Of a stretch of DNA of 64,000 nucleotides, positions 45,861 to 54,459 are shown one piece after another (the stretch's first letter is position 1; each line of letters begins with the position of its first letter). Source of the DNA: Arthrobacter sp. Y-9 (lineage in GTDB: Bacteria; Actinomycetota; Actinomycetes; Actinomycetales; Micrococcaceae); NCBI RefSeq assembly GCF_029690065.1, contig NZ_CP121463.1, positions 1,984,001-2,048,000 on the forward strand, given 5' to 3'. The notes beneath the pieces were generated by a model that was not told the DNA's origin, made no database searches, and worked only from the letters and a program-made list of their open reading frames with translations. A program made the position numbers and the translations under genes.

Positions 45861-45898
45861 TCTTACCGTTCTGAAAGGTCTCTTACGGCCGTGAAAGG
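45861..45898. promoter_or_regulatory. Direct repeats, probable response-regulator site
   Basis: TCTTACCGTTCTGAAAGG (45861-45878) and TCTTACGGCCGTGAAAGG (45881-45898) repeat with a 20-bp period, about two helix turns. They lie in the 194-bp divergent region, 44 bp before the response regulator start and 112 bp before the DM13 gene. Confidence 0.6.
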
Positions 45899-46010
45899 AC
45901 CGGCCCGCGAGCGCTTCGCGGCTGCTTGACTCGAGGACAGCGAGCGGCCCTCCTCCGGGTGGTGTTCCGCTCCTGACCGGATCACCTCACCTCATAGAAG
46001 GAAGAACATC

Positions 46011-46487
46011 ATGCGTACCAAGGCTCTCGTCGGTGCAAGACTTCTCGCTCTCGCCCTCTCCCTGTCCGCGTGCGGCGGCGGGACCGCCGGCTCGCCCAGC
46101 GGCGGCTCCTCCTCGATGCCCGAGTCGAGCATGCCCGCGGCGGGCGGGTCGCCGTCGTCGATGGCGTCGGAGTCCTCCATGGCCATGGCCAAGCACCAGG
46201 GCGACTTCGCCGGGCTCAACGGGAAGTCCGTCGAGGGCACCGTGACCGTCGCCGACGGCAAGGTGACCCTGGCCGGCTTCTCCTCGGACGAAGGCCCGGA
46301 TCTGCACCTGTACCTGGCGTCCGGAACGGACGAGGCGGCCATCGGCACGGGCACCCAGCTCGGCAAGGTCTCCTTCAACACCGCGTCCCAGACGTTCACC
46401 CTCCCGGCCGGCGCCGGGTCCTCCGCTTACGTGGTGGTGCACTGCGACAAGGCGAAGGCCGTGTTCGGCGCCGCCAAGCTGTCCTGA
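46011..46487 (+). CDS. DM13-domain lipoprotein
   Basis: A 158-aa exported lipoprotein. Signal peptide with lipobox LSLSAC, a Ser/Met/Pro-rich linker (about 24-60), then a DM13 domain with EGTVTVADGKVTLAGFSSDEGPDLHLYLA-like strands and the family's conserved Cys in VVVHCDKAK. DM13 proteins are thought to take part in redox or electron-transfer chemistry. It is coupled to the next gene (TGATG). Confidence 0.8.
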   Translation: MRTKALVGARLLALALSLSACGGGTAGSPSGGSSSMPESSMPAAGGSPSSMASESSMAMAKHQGDFAGLNGKSVEGTVTVADGKVTLAGFSSDEGPDLHLYLASGTDEAAIGTGTQLGKVSFNTASQTFTLPAGAGSSAYVVVHCDKAKAVFGAAKLS

Positions 46488-46975
46488 TGGACCGCACCGG
46501 ACCACGGATCCCCGCCCTCACCGCCCCGCTCGTCGTCGGAGCGGTGAGGGTGGTCCTCGGGATCCTGTGGCTGAATGAGGGCATCACCAAATACCGTGCG
46601 GGCTTTGGCCGGGCGGACATCCTCCTGGTGGCGGGCAGCGCCTCGGGCAACAGCCGGGTGCCGGAGTACTTCCAGTGGTTCGCCACCGGGGTCCTGGGCA
46701 AGGCGCCTGAGCTGTTCGGCGTGCTCATGCCGCTGCTGGAGGCCGGGCTGGGCGTGGCGCTCATCCTCGGGGTCCTGACACTGCCCGCCGCGGTGGGGTC
46801 GGTCTTCACGCTCATGACCTACTGGATGGCTGACCAGCTGATCGCCCAGTACCCGGTCATGGTGCTGCTGTCCCTGGGGGTGGTGCTGTTGCCGCGCAGC
46901 GCGACGCGCCTCTCACTCGACGCGCTCCTGCTCCGGATCGTCCGACGACGGCGGTCAGGCACAGCAGGCGCATAG
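46487..46975 (+). CDS. DoxX-like membrane protein
   Basis: A 162-aa membrane protein with about four hydrophobic segments. LGILWLNEGITKYRAGFG and LMPLLEAGLGVALILGVL resemble DoxX/DoxD quinol-oxidoreductase-like proteins. ATG 46487 overlaps the stop of the DM13 gene (TGATG), suggesting one functional unit. Confidence 0.75.
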   Translation: MDRTGPRIPALTAPLVVGAVRVVLGILWLNEGITKYRAGFGRADILLVAGSASGNSRVPEYFQWFATGVLGKAPELFGVLMPLLEAGLGVALILGVLTLPAAVGSVFTLMTYWMADQLIAQYPVMVLLSLGVVLLPRSATRLSLDALLLRIVRRRRSGTAGA

Positions 46976-47020
46976 GATCGGCACAGTCGCCACATGCCCT
47001 GCCGGGGTGTGCTGGTGTGC

Positions 47021-49042
47021 ATGACTTCCAGCCCAGCCTCCCTGTCCCCCGGTTTCTCACCGGCACTCGACCGTCCCACGCCCCGCACCGGCCGTTGGGG
47101 CCCCTGGCCGCTCGGGCTGCTCGTCCTGGGACTCGGGGCCGCCGCGCTCACGGTGTGGGGTGTGTGGTCCGGATCCCGGTCCGAGTACTACGCCTCGATC
47201 GCGCTCTCGATGAGCCAGAACTGGCACAACTTCTTCTTCGGAGCGTTCGACCCGTCCGGGACCGTGACCCTGGACAAGATCCCCGGCTCCTTCTGGATTC
47301 CGGCACTGTTCGTCCGGCTCTTCGGGTTCTCCACGCTGACCGTCGTCCTGCCGAACGCCCTGGCCGCCGTGGCCGCGACGCTGCTCGTGGCGGTCACGGC
47401 GAAACGGGTGGCCGGCACGACGGCGGGGCTCGTGGGCGGTGCGGTCGTCGCCACCACGCCCATCCTCGTGGCGGTGTCCCGTTCGAACCAGCCGGAAACC
47501 TTCTTCGTCCTGGGCCTCGCTCTCACCTCCTGGGCCGCCGTCCGCGCGCTCGAACGGCGGAGCCTCGGCTGGTTCCTCCTCGCGGGAGCGTTCGTCGCGG
47601 TCTCGTTCCAGACGTACATGCTGGAAGCCTGGGCGGTCTGGCCCGCCCTGGCCGCCGCCTACCTGTGCACGGCACAGCCGTGGTGGCGGAAACTCTGGCA
47701 TGCTGCGCTCGCAGGGGTGACCAGCCTGGCCCTCTCGCTCGTGTGGATCGTTGCGGTCGCCCTCATCCCGGCCACGGACCGCCCCTATGTGGGCAGCACG
47801 CTCCACAACGATCCGTGGGAGATGGTGTTCGGCTACAACGGTCTGGGACGCTTCGGGACCAGCACCGCGGACTCCTCCGCTTACAACTCGTTCACTCCGC
47901 CGTTCTCCGGCTCGGCCGGCGCCTTCCGTCTCTTCAACGAGCAGCTCGCCGGGCAGATCGGGTGGCTCGTCCCGGTGGCGGTGCTCGCCGTCGTCGTGCT
48001 GGCGATCCTCCGCTTCAAGCCGGCGGTGACGGTGTTCCTCGGGGTGTGGATCCTGACCTTCGGGGCCATGTTCTCCGCGGTGGCCGGGATGCACCAGTTC
48101 TACACGGCGGCGCTCGCCGTGCCGATGGGGCTGGCGGTCGGCCTGGCGATCGGGGTGGCCCGACGGCGGCGGGTGGTCTGGGCGCAGCTCGCCCTGCTGG
48201 GCACGGCGATGGTGACCGCGGTGGCGATCGCGTTCGTCTATGGCGGGTACTCCGTGGCGGTCGCCGCCGTCCAGGTCGTGCTCGGACTCGGCGCGATGGC
48301 TCTCATCCTCCGCGAGGCCCGGAGTGGTGCGGGAACCCGGTTCTGGACGTCCGCGCTGCTGCTCTGCGGGCTGCTCCTCACTCCGGCGGCGTGGTCCGTG
48401 GTGACGATCGCGCACCCCAATGCGACCAATCCCGTCGCCGGCGGCGTCAGCGACATGAGCTTCGGAGGGCGAGGCGGACCTGACGGTGCCGCGGCCCGCT
48501 TCGGTGGCAACCGGCAGGGCTTCAGACAGGGCCAGCTCGGGGGCATGCCGGGCACCCCGCCGAATGGATTCCAGGGCCGCGGCCTGAACGGCGCCCCGGG
48601 CGGGGCCGGCTTCCCCCAGGGCGCAGCTGGCGGCCGTGAAGGCACGGCGTCGACGGCGCTGCTCAGCTATCTGCGGGCCAATCGTGGAGACGCGGACTAC
48701 CTCGTGGCGACCTTCGGGGCGCAGGAGGCGGCGGGTCTCATCACGGGCTCCGGCGGCGAACCCGTGCTGCCCATCGGCGGCTTCAGCGGCAACGACCCCG
48801 CGCCCACCCTGCAGAAGTTCACGGCACTCGTCAGTTCGGGAGCGCTGAAGTATGTGCTCGTGGGCGAGGGCGGCAGGGGCGGTGGCTTCGGCGGCAGCTT
48901 CGGCGGTGCGCCGGGCGGCTCCACGGCGACGACCACGGCCTCCGAGATCAGGACCTGGGTGGAGGCGAACTGCACGGCGGTCACCGCCGACGGCGTCACC
49001 GGCCTCTACCAGTGCACCGCGACGGCCGCGCAAGGGGCGTGA
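47021..49042 (+). CDS. GT39-like (ArnT/YkcB type) membrane glycosyltransferase
   Basis: A 673-aa polytopic protein. SEYYASIALSMSQNWHNFFFGAFDPSGTVTLDKIPGSF-type first loop, with the D of the catalytic DK pair, and about 11-12 TM segments fit dolichyl/polyprenyl-phosphate-sugar transferases. After the last TM a Gly/Phe/Gln/Arg-rich stretch (about residues 483-545) and a small soluble domain (YLRANRGDADYLVATFG) follow. The ATG 47021 is one of several possible starts; its ribosome site is weak. Target unknown, probably cell envelope. Confidence 0.85.
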   Translation: MTSSPASLSPGFSPALDRPTPRTGRWGPWPLGLLVLGLGAAALTVWGVWSGSRSEYYASIALSMSQNWHNFFFGAFDPSGTVTLDKIPGSFWIPALFVRLFGFSTLTVVLPNALAAVAATLLVAVTAKRVAGTTAGLVGGAVVATTPILVAVSRSNQPETFFVLGLALTSWAAVRALERRSLGWFLLAGAFVAVSFQTYMLEAWAVWPALAAAYLCTAQPWWRKLWHAALAGVTSLALSLVWIVAVALIPATDRPYVGSTLHNDPWEMVFGYNGLGRFGTSTADSSAYNSFTPPFSGSAGAFRLFNEQLAGQIGWLVPVAVLAVVVLAILRFKPAVTVFLGVWILTFGAMFSAVAGMHQFYTAALAVPMGLAVGLAIGVARRRRVVWAQLALLGTAMVTAVAIAFVYGGYSVAVAAVQVVLGLGAMALILREARSGAGTRFWTSALLLCGLLLTPAAWSVVTIAHPNATNPVAGGVSDMSFGGRGGPDGAAARFGGNRQGFRQGQLGGMPGTPPNGFQGRGLNGAPGGAGFPQGAAGGREGTASTALLSYLRANRGDADYLVATFGAQEAAGLITGSGGEPVLPIGGFSGNDPAPTLQKFTALVSSGALKYVLVGEGGRGGGFGGSFGGAPGGSTATTTASEIRTWVEANCTAVTADGVTGLYQCTATAAQGA

Positions 49043-49106
49043 GGCTCCCTCGGGGCCCGGCTGGTTTCCCCGGGTGACATGATGGGACCACGACGAAGGA
49101 GATGAC

Positions 49107-49598
49107 GTGTCCGGATTGATCGATGCCGCCCTGGATGAGGACGGTTCCCTGACGGCTTCCACCACGCTGCCCGGCGAACGGGACGTGGAGGTGCTGGCCG
49201 AACCCGGCGAGCAGAAGCTCAGTCTGGAGCAGCTCACGGAGATCGTCGAGGACGCGCTGCGGCCCCTGGACCGCGGGACGTTCTCCGAGGCGGAGCGCGA
49301 GATCCTTGCCGCGCTCGACGGCGGCACCACGACGAAGGCGCCCACGCTCGGCCTGGACGGCGTGATCGTCGAGCCGGGCGGCGTCGTCGTGCTGCTGTAC
49401 ACCGCGCAGTCCCCCGCCGGCGAATCCACCGTCTACTGCACGCTCGGGCCGGACCAGAGCGTGGAGAGCATCGAGGTGGCCGACGAGGACGTTCCGACGG
49501 TCGATTTCGACTCGCTGGATGACCTTCTGGACCACCTCAGCGCAGCGCCCGACAGCGCAACCCCCGGCGCGGAGCCGGACGCGCCAGCCCCGCGCTGA
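49107..49598 (+). CDS. Hypothetical acidic protein
   Basis: A 163-aa soluble acidic protein, not recognised. The GTG start follows GAAGGAG by 5 bp, so it is a real gene. The C-terminal tail is Pro/Ala/Asp-rich. Convergent with the GyrI-like gene, 12 bp between stops. Confidence 0.7.
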   Translation: MSGLIDAALDEDGSLTASTTLPGERDVEVLAEPGEQKLSLEQLTEIVEDALRPLDRGTFSEAEREILAALDGGTTTKAPTLGLDGVIVEPGGVVVLLYTAQSPAGESTVYCTLGPDQSVESIEVADEDVPTVDFDSLDDLLDHLSAAPDSATPGAEPDAPAPR

Positions 49599-49610
49599 CT
49601 CCCGCCTGAC

Positions 49611-50234
49611 TCAGCGCTGCACGCGCTCCACCGGCTGCCGGAGGATGGTGCGCTGCTTCTCCGGGGCGGTCCGGCGGAAGTCGCTCAGGTAGATCTCGTG
49701 GTGCTTCCCGCGGAGGGCCAGTCCCTCCGCCGGGACGAACTCGTGGTGGAGGCGGTCCAGGACGGGGGCCTCGTCATCGAACGAGCCGAGGTGGAGTGTC
49801 TGCACGCACAGCCCTTCCGCGAGCGCCTCGAACCGGACGTCGTCCAGGCGGGCCGGGCGGTTCTTCGCCGCGGCCTGCTCCTTGGCCGCCAGCACCTGGT
49901 CCTCGTCGATCCACTCGGGCACCAGCAGCATCATGGTCCAGTCCCACTGGGACTTGTCCCGTGCCGTGGTGAAGGCGTCCAGGTCCTCGGCCCACCACAG
50001 TCCCTCGAGCGGGGGGACCACGTAGTCACGGCCTGTCGTGGCGCGGCTGCCGAACTTCAGTTTGTAGGCCACCGGGTACAGGGACTCGACGGCCCGCGTG
50101 AAGTCGGGTGAGGAGTTGGGGTCCCCGTGCCCGTCGATCATGAGGTACCGCCGCTCCGGGATCGTGAGGATCCGGAACGCGCCCTTCGGCGCCTGGTACG
50201 AGTCCAGGGTCTTCTTGAGATCGATCTTGTCCAT
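49611..50234 (-). CDS. GyrI-like small-molecule-binding domain protein
   Basis: A 207-aa protein of the GyrI-like/SHS2 fold. RRYLMIDGHGDPNSSPDFTRAVESLYPVAYKLKF and LEGLWWAEDLDAFTTARDKSQWDWTMMLLVPEW-type strands (residues 28-110) are typical, with Trp-rich ligand pocket. Function unknown; family members bind aromatic or cationic compounds. It lies 29 bp downstream of the flavoprotein gene in the same direction, so it may be co-transcribed with that operon. Confidence 0.75.
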   Translation of the reverse strand: MDKIDLKKTLDSYQAPKGAFRILTIPERRYLMIDGHGDPNSSPDFTRAVESLYPVAYKLKFGSRATTGRDYVVPPLEGLWWAEDLDAFTTARDKSQWDWTMMLLVPEWIDEDQVLAAKEQAAAKNRPARLDDVRFEALAEGLCVQTLHLGSFDDEAPVLDRLHHEFVPAEGLALRGKHHEIYLSDFRRTAPEKQRTILRQPVERVQR

Positions 50235-50263
50235 GGTGTCCCCTCACTCCGCGTCTCGATCTG

Positions 50264-51436
50264 TCAGTCGTCCAGCAGGGCCGCCGCGAACATCGGTCGC
50301 GCGGCGTCGGCCGACGGCGGGTGGAAGAGCCCCGCCGTCGCGTCCCGCCAGACACGGCTAAGCTCGGAGCCGTTGTCGAAGCCACTGCCCCCGGCGCACA
50401 TCAGCGCGGTCTCGGCCGCCCGCCGTGCGGCGGTGGCCGCGTTGAGCCGGGCGCTCACGAGGCGCAGCGGCCAGCCGGCGCCGTGATCGACCAGCTCGTC
50501 GACGTCGCGGGAGTAGGTGTCCAGCTGGGCGGGGACCGCCAGGTACTCGAGGTGGGCGTCGGCCAGTCGCGCGCGGTACTCCGGCACTTCCGAGAAGGGG
50601 GTGCCGCTCTTGGCCGAGCTGCGGCGCTTCAGACCCGCGGCGCCCAGCTCCAGGGCGCGCCACGCCACCCCGGCATAGACGGAGCCGATCATGAGCTGGA
50701 AATGGCTCGTGATGGCGAACGTCAGCAGATCCGGCGTGCGGCCGGGCGGGATCCTCCGCACCACGTTCCCGGCTTTCAGCGGGACGTCCTTGAGGATCGT
50801 GGCGCGGCTCTGGGAGGCCCGCATCCCGAGCACGTCCCACTGATCCGACACCGTGATGCCGGGGGCGTCCCGTTCGACGAACCCGTAGACGAGTCGGGGG
50901 TTCTCCGGATCAGACGCATCCAGGCCGTGCGCCAGCAGGCGGGTCCAGACCGGGGAGAGCGACGTGAAGATCTTGACGCCGGTGAACAGGTATCCGCCGT
51001 CCTCCTGGACCTCGGCCACGGTGGTGGACCCCTGCAGCACCCAGTCGTTGGAGGGTTCGCTGATCCCGAAGGCGAAGACCTCCCCGGCCATCGCCTCCTC
51101 GAACACGCGGGTCAGGGAGTCGTCGCCGCGCGCCCACAGGGCCCGTGCGACGCCGGTGCACATGAGATGCATGTTGATCGCCAGGGCCGTGGCCGGGGCC
51201 GCCGTCGCCAGGCGATGCTGCAGCCGCGTGACCTCGAGCAGATTCAGGCCGGGGCCGCCGAACTCCTCCGGGACGAAGAGCTGCAAGTAGCCCAGCTCCC
51301 GCAGCTCGGCGAAGTCCTCGTCGAAGAAACGGTTCTCCCGGTCGTAGACGGCCGCCCGCTCACGGAACCGCTCAAGCAGCTCCTGCGGCAGGTACCGCTC
51401 CGCCAGTTCCGCCTGCTGCGTCACCCGATCGGTCAC
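50264..51436 (-). CDS. Acyl-CoA dehydrogenase-like flavoprotein (possibly a flavin monooxygenase)
   Basis: A 390-aa protein of the acyl-CoA dehydrogenase fold: helical N-domain, beta domain with FGISEPSNDW and FTGVKIFTSLSP, C-terminal helices ending SRVWRDATAGLFHPPSAD. The YEGT motif that carries the catalytic Glu of most acyl-CoA dehydrogenases is replaced by FHPPS. The HP pair there resembles the DszC/SfnC-type flavin-dependent oxygenases. GTG start overlaps the ketosynthase stop (GTGA). It acts on the product or substrate of the neighbouring ketosynthase and ligase. Confidence 0.8.
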   Translation of the reverse strand: MTDRVTQQAELAERYLPQELLERFRERAAVYDRENRFFDEDFAELRELGYLQLFVPEEFGGPGLNLLEVTRLQHRLATAAPATALAINMHLMCTGVARALWARGDDSLTRVFEEAMAGEVFAFGISEPSNDWVLQGSTTVAEVQEDGGYLFTGVKIFTSLSPVWTRLLAHGLDASDPENPRLVYGFVERDAPGITVSDQWDVLGMRASQSRATILKDVPLKAGNVVRRIPPGRTPDLLTFAITSHFQLMIGSVYAGVAWRALELGAAGLKRRSSAKSGTPFSEVPEYRARLADAHLEYLAVPAQLDTYSRDVDELVDHGAGWPLRLVSARLNAATAARRAAETALMCAGGSGFDNGSELSRVWRDATAGLFHPPSADAARPMFAAALLDD

Positions 51437-52698
51437 GGTGTTCCTCCTTCATCCGCGCGGGCCAGCAGCACCGCGGCATTGTGCCCGCCGAATCCGAAAG
51501 ACGTGGACAGCACACTGTTCATGCGGAGCGGCCGGGCGATTCCGGTGACGATGTCCCAGTCCGGGAACTCGGGATCGTCGAGGTTCAGGGTGGGCGGCAG
51601 GAGCCCGTCGCGCAGGGCGAGGATGGAGAGCACGGCCTCCACCGCTCCGGACGCCCCCAGCAGATGTCCGGTGAGGGACTTGGTGGCGCTGATCGGGATG
51701 GTGCGGGCCGCAGCGCCCAGGGCCGCCTCGAAGGCGAGCAGCTCCGCCGCGTCCCCCGCCGGGGTGCCGGTGCCGTGGGCGTTGATGTGCCCGACGTCGA
51801 CCGGACCGGCCCCCGCGTCGGCGAGGCAGTCTCGGATCGCCTGAGCCGCCCCGAGTCCCTGTGGGTGCGGCGCGGTCGGATGGTGCGCGTCACTGGACGC
51901 CCCGAAGCCGGCGACCCGTGCCAACGGCGCCGCACCCCGGGCCGCCGCATGCTCCGCCGACTCGAGGACGAGCGCGGCCGCCCCGGCGGACATGACGAAG
52001 CCGGAGCGTGCCCGGTCGAAGGGCCGGCTCGCCGCGGCGGGGTCGTCGTCGTGGCCAGTGGCCAGGGCCCGCAGATTCGCGTTGGACGAGAGGTTCACCC
52101 CATTGAGGCAGTCCTCCATGCCCACGACCAGGACCGCGTCGGCGTAGCCGTGCCGAATGCGTCGCAGCCCCTCGCCGAGCGCAATGGTCCCGCTCGCGCA
52201 CGTGGCGGACACGCCCTGGGCCGGGCCGCGCAGGCCGTGACGCTGGCTGAGGAGTGCCGCGGCGGCGTCGGGCGCACCATGCATCGAGAGCGTCAGCGGC
52301 ACCGCCCGCGGGCCCCGGGAGTCGAGGAGACGCGTGGCCTGCTGCATCGCGTCCACGGGGCCGGACCCCGTGCCCGCGATGACGGAGACCCGGGAGGGAT
52401 CCCAGGGCAGTTCCGCTCCGAGGGCTCCGGCCTGACCGAGCGCTTCGTCGGCGGCGGCGAGCGCCCAGTGCTGCACCGGGCTGAGGCGCCGCACGAGGTT
52501 CCGTTCCAGGACCGTTTCGGGGTCGAAGTCCCGCACCTGGCCGCCGATCCGCACCGGCAGCCCGTCGAATTCTTCCCCCTCCAGGCGCGTGATCGCGCTC
52601 CGGCCCTGCGACACGGACTCCCAGAGCAGCTCCGCGCTGAGACCGCTGGGCGTGATGGCCCCGAGTCCTGTGACGACGACGTCGCGCGGCGCGCTCAC
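51433..52698 (-). CDS. Beta-ketoacyl synthase (FabF-like)
   Basis: A 421-aa condensing enzyme with the full KAS II triad C167 (VSATCASG), H308 (INAHGTGTPAGD) and H345 (KSLTGHLLG), K340. It joins an acyl starter to malonyl-ACP. No acyl carrier protein, ketoreductase or acyltransferase is adjacent, so an ACP from elsewhere or CoA substrates must be used. The GTG start overlaps the ligase stop (GTGA). Confidence 0.92.
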   Translation of the reverse strand: MSAPRDVVVTGLGAITPSGLSAELLWESVSQGRSAITRLEGEEFDGLPVRIGGQVRDFDPETVLERNLVRRLSPVQHWALAAADEALGQAGALGAELPWDPSRVSVIAGTGSGPVDAMQQATRLLDSRGPRAVPLTLSMHGAPDAAAALLSQRHGLRGPAQGVSATCASGTIALGEGLRRIRHGYADAVLVVGMEDCLNGVNLSSNANLRALATGHDDDPAAASRPFDRARSGFVMSAGAAALVLESAEHAAARGAAPLARVAGFGASSDAHHPTAPHPQGLGAAQAIRDCLADAGAGPVDVGHINAHGTGTPAGDAAELLAFEAALGAAARTIPISATKSLTGHLLGASGAVEAVLSILALRDGLLPPTLNLDDPEFPDWDIVTGIARPLRMNSVLSTSFGFGGHNAAVLLARADEGGTP

Positions 52699-54206
52699 AG
52701 CCGGACCGCCGCGTCGCCGTCGAGCAGCTCAGCCGTGGCCGGGCGGCGGATCTTGCCGCCCACCGTGCGCGGCAGCCGGGGCGCCAGATACCAGCGGCGC
52801 GGCACGAACTGGGGCGCCAGGCGTTCCCGGGCCCAGGCCTGGAGCGCTTCCTTGCCCGGGGCGTGCTCGCCTTCGAGCACGAGCGCCACCACGCTGCCGA
52901 GGCGCGCGTCCGGCACGGCCACGGCGCACACGGCGCCCAGCCCCGGCATGTCCTCGAAGGCGCGCTCCACCTCGGGCAGCGCGATCTTGTGCCCACCGCT
53001 GACCACGATGTCGCCCGACCGGCCCAGAAGTTCGATTCGCTCCCCCACGTGCCGGGCCTGATCGTGCACCGTGGCCCAACCGTCCGGCTGCCGGAGCACA
53101 GCGTCCGTGGTGCCCGCCAGATAACCGTCCGAACAGGCCGCCGCGCGGACCCACAGGGTGCCGGGCTCGCCGTCGGGCAGCTCCTCGCCCGCGCGGTCCC
53201 GGACGCTGACCTCGATGCCGGGATAGACCGCGATGGCCGTGCCGTCCCCGTCCCGGCTGTCTCCGATGAAACCGATCTCCGCCGCGCCGTAGTAGCTGAT
53301 CAAGCGCACCTGAGGCAGCGCGCGGGCGAGACCCGTGCGGATCGCCGAGGACAGATTGGCGCCGCCCGTGACGATGAGGTCCAGCGAAGCGAACCGTTCG
53401 GGGTCCCGACGGGCGCCGTCCGTGATCGCCTGGACCACCGCCGGGACCGCCACCACCCGGCTGATGCCGCCGGCGGCGAGGCGCGGGCCCAGCGCGATCG
53501 GGTCGAACGCGTCCGCCACGTGCACGCTGCCGCCCGTCGCAAGGCATTCGATGACCGCATACAGGGTGAGGCTGTAGGAGACCGGCCCCGGTGCCAGAGT
53601 GCTCACGCCCGGCAGGGGCTCCAGATGAGCGCTCGAGACCGCCACGTTCGCGCGGTACTGCTGCCGGGTCTTGAGGAACGCCTTGGGATTGCTCGTGGTG
53701 CCGGAGGAGAACAGCAGGAGGAACGCCTCGTCGCCGCCGCGGACCGTCGGCGCCGGTGCAGGAGGCAGCGTCTGTTCCAGGTCCCGGAAGTCCGTCAGGC
53801 CGAGGAGGGTTCCCGTCCAGCCGCTTGCCGTGAGCGCCGCCGCGAGGTCCTCCGAGTCGCTGATGACCAGACCGATCCCGGTCGAGAGGATCACGCCCAC
53901 CCGGTGCTCCAGGGGCCAGCGGGGATCGATCGTGGCGGACACCGCACGGTAACCGGCCAGCCCGGCCATGATCCTCGCGGTGTGGAAGGCGGAGTCGATG
54001 CTCACGGCGGTGACCGGGATCCCCCGGGTCTCGGCCGCGGGCGCCGGCGGAGCGGGCTGGCCGCAGTGCAGGGACTCCACGGCGGCGAAGACCCGGCGCG
54101 AATCCTCCACGAGACCCCGGTAGCTCAATCGCCCTTCGGCTCCGGCGATGGCCGTCCGCTCGGGATGGTGTTCCGCGACATCCAGCACGGTCCGGGTGAT
54201 CGGCAC
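52695..54206 (-). CDS. AMP-dependent acyl ligase (acyl-CoA synthetase-like)
   Basis: A 503-aa ANL-superfamily adenylating enzyme. P-loop SSGTTSNPK at residues 167-175, the A5-type YYGAAEIGF, and the C-terminal catalytic Lys in RTVGGKIRRP. First gene of the operon; GTG start after GAAGGA. It presumably activates a carboxylic acid for the ketosynthase; substrate unknown. There is no fused carrier domain. Confidence 0.9.
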   Translation of the reverse strand: MPITRTVLDVAEHHPERTAIAGAEGRLSYRGLVEDSRRVFAAVESLHCGQPAPPAPAAETRGIPVTAVSIDSAFHTARIMAGLAGYRAVSATIDPRWPLEHRVGVILSTGIGLVISDSEDLAAALTASGWTGTLLGLTDFRDLEQTLPPAPAPTVRGGDEAFLLLFSSGTTSNPKAFLKTRQQYRANVAVSSAHLEPLPGVSTLAPGPVSYSLTLYAVIECLATGGSVHVADAFDPIALGPRLAAGGISRVVAVPAVVQAITDGARRDPERFASLDLIVTGGANLSSAIRTGLARALPQVRLISYYGAAEIGFIGDSRDGDGTAIAVYPGIEVSVRDRAGEELPDGEPGTLWVRAAACSDGYLAGTTDAVLRQPDGWATVHDQARHVGERIELLGRSGDIVVSGGHKIALPEVERAFEDMPGLGAVCAVAVPDARLGSVVALVLEGEHAPGKEALQAWARERLAPQFVPRRWYLAPRLPRTVGGKIRRPATAELLDGDAAVRL

Positions 54207-54382
54207 CTGCGTCCTTCCCTGGTGGTCATCCCGGCACGGCCCGGCTCAGTCAGGCCTCGGGTTCGGCCCCAGTTTAGCAAGGGGTTCCGTGGCGGTTCGG
54301 GGCCTCACGGGCGGACCGCGACCCTCGCGGACGGGCCCCGACGTCATCTTCGGATCGTCCCGTCCTTCACGCATTGGCACCT

Positions 54383-54401
54383 TTAGGCATAGCTAACCTA
54401 A
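54383..54401. promoter_or_regulatory. DtxR/IdeR-type iron box
   Basis: TTAGGCATAGCTAACCTAA matches the consensus TTAGGTTAGSCTAACCTAA except at positions 6-9. It lies 59 bp before the iron-binding protein ATG and 177 bp before the divergent ligase. Confidence 0.85.
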
Positions 54402-54459
54402 GCTTGCTCAGGACCCTCCCCAGGACTCCGAACCCTTTTGCACGTAGAAAGCAGTTCCC

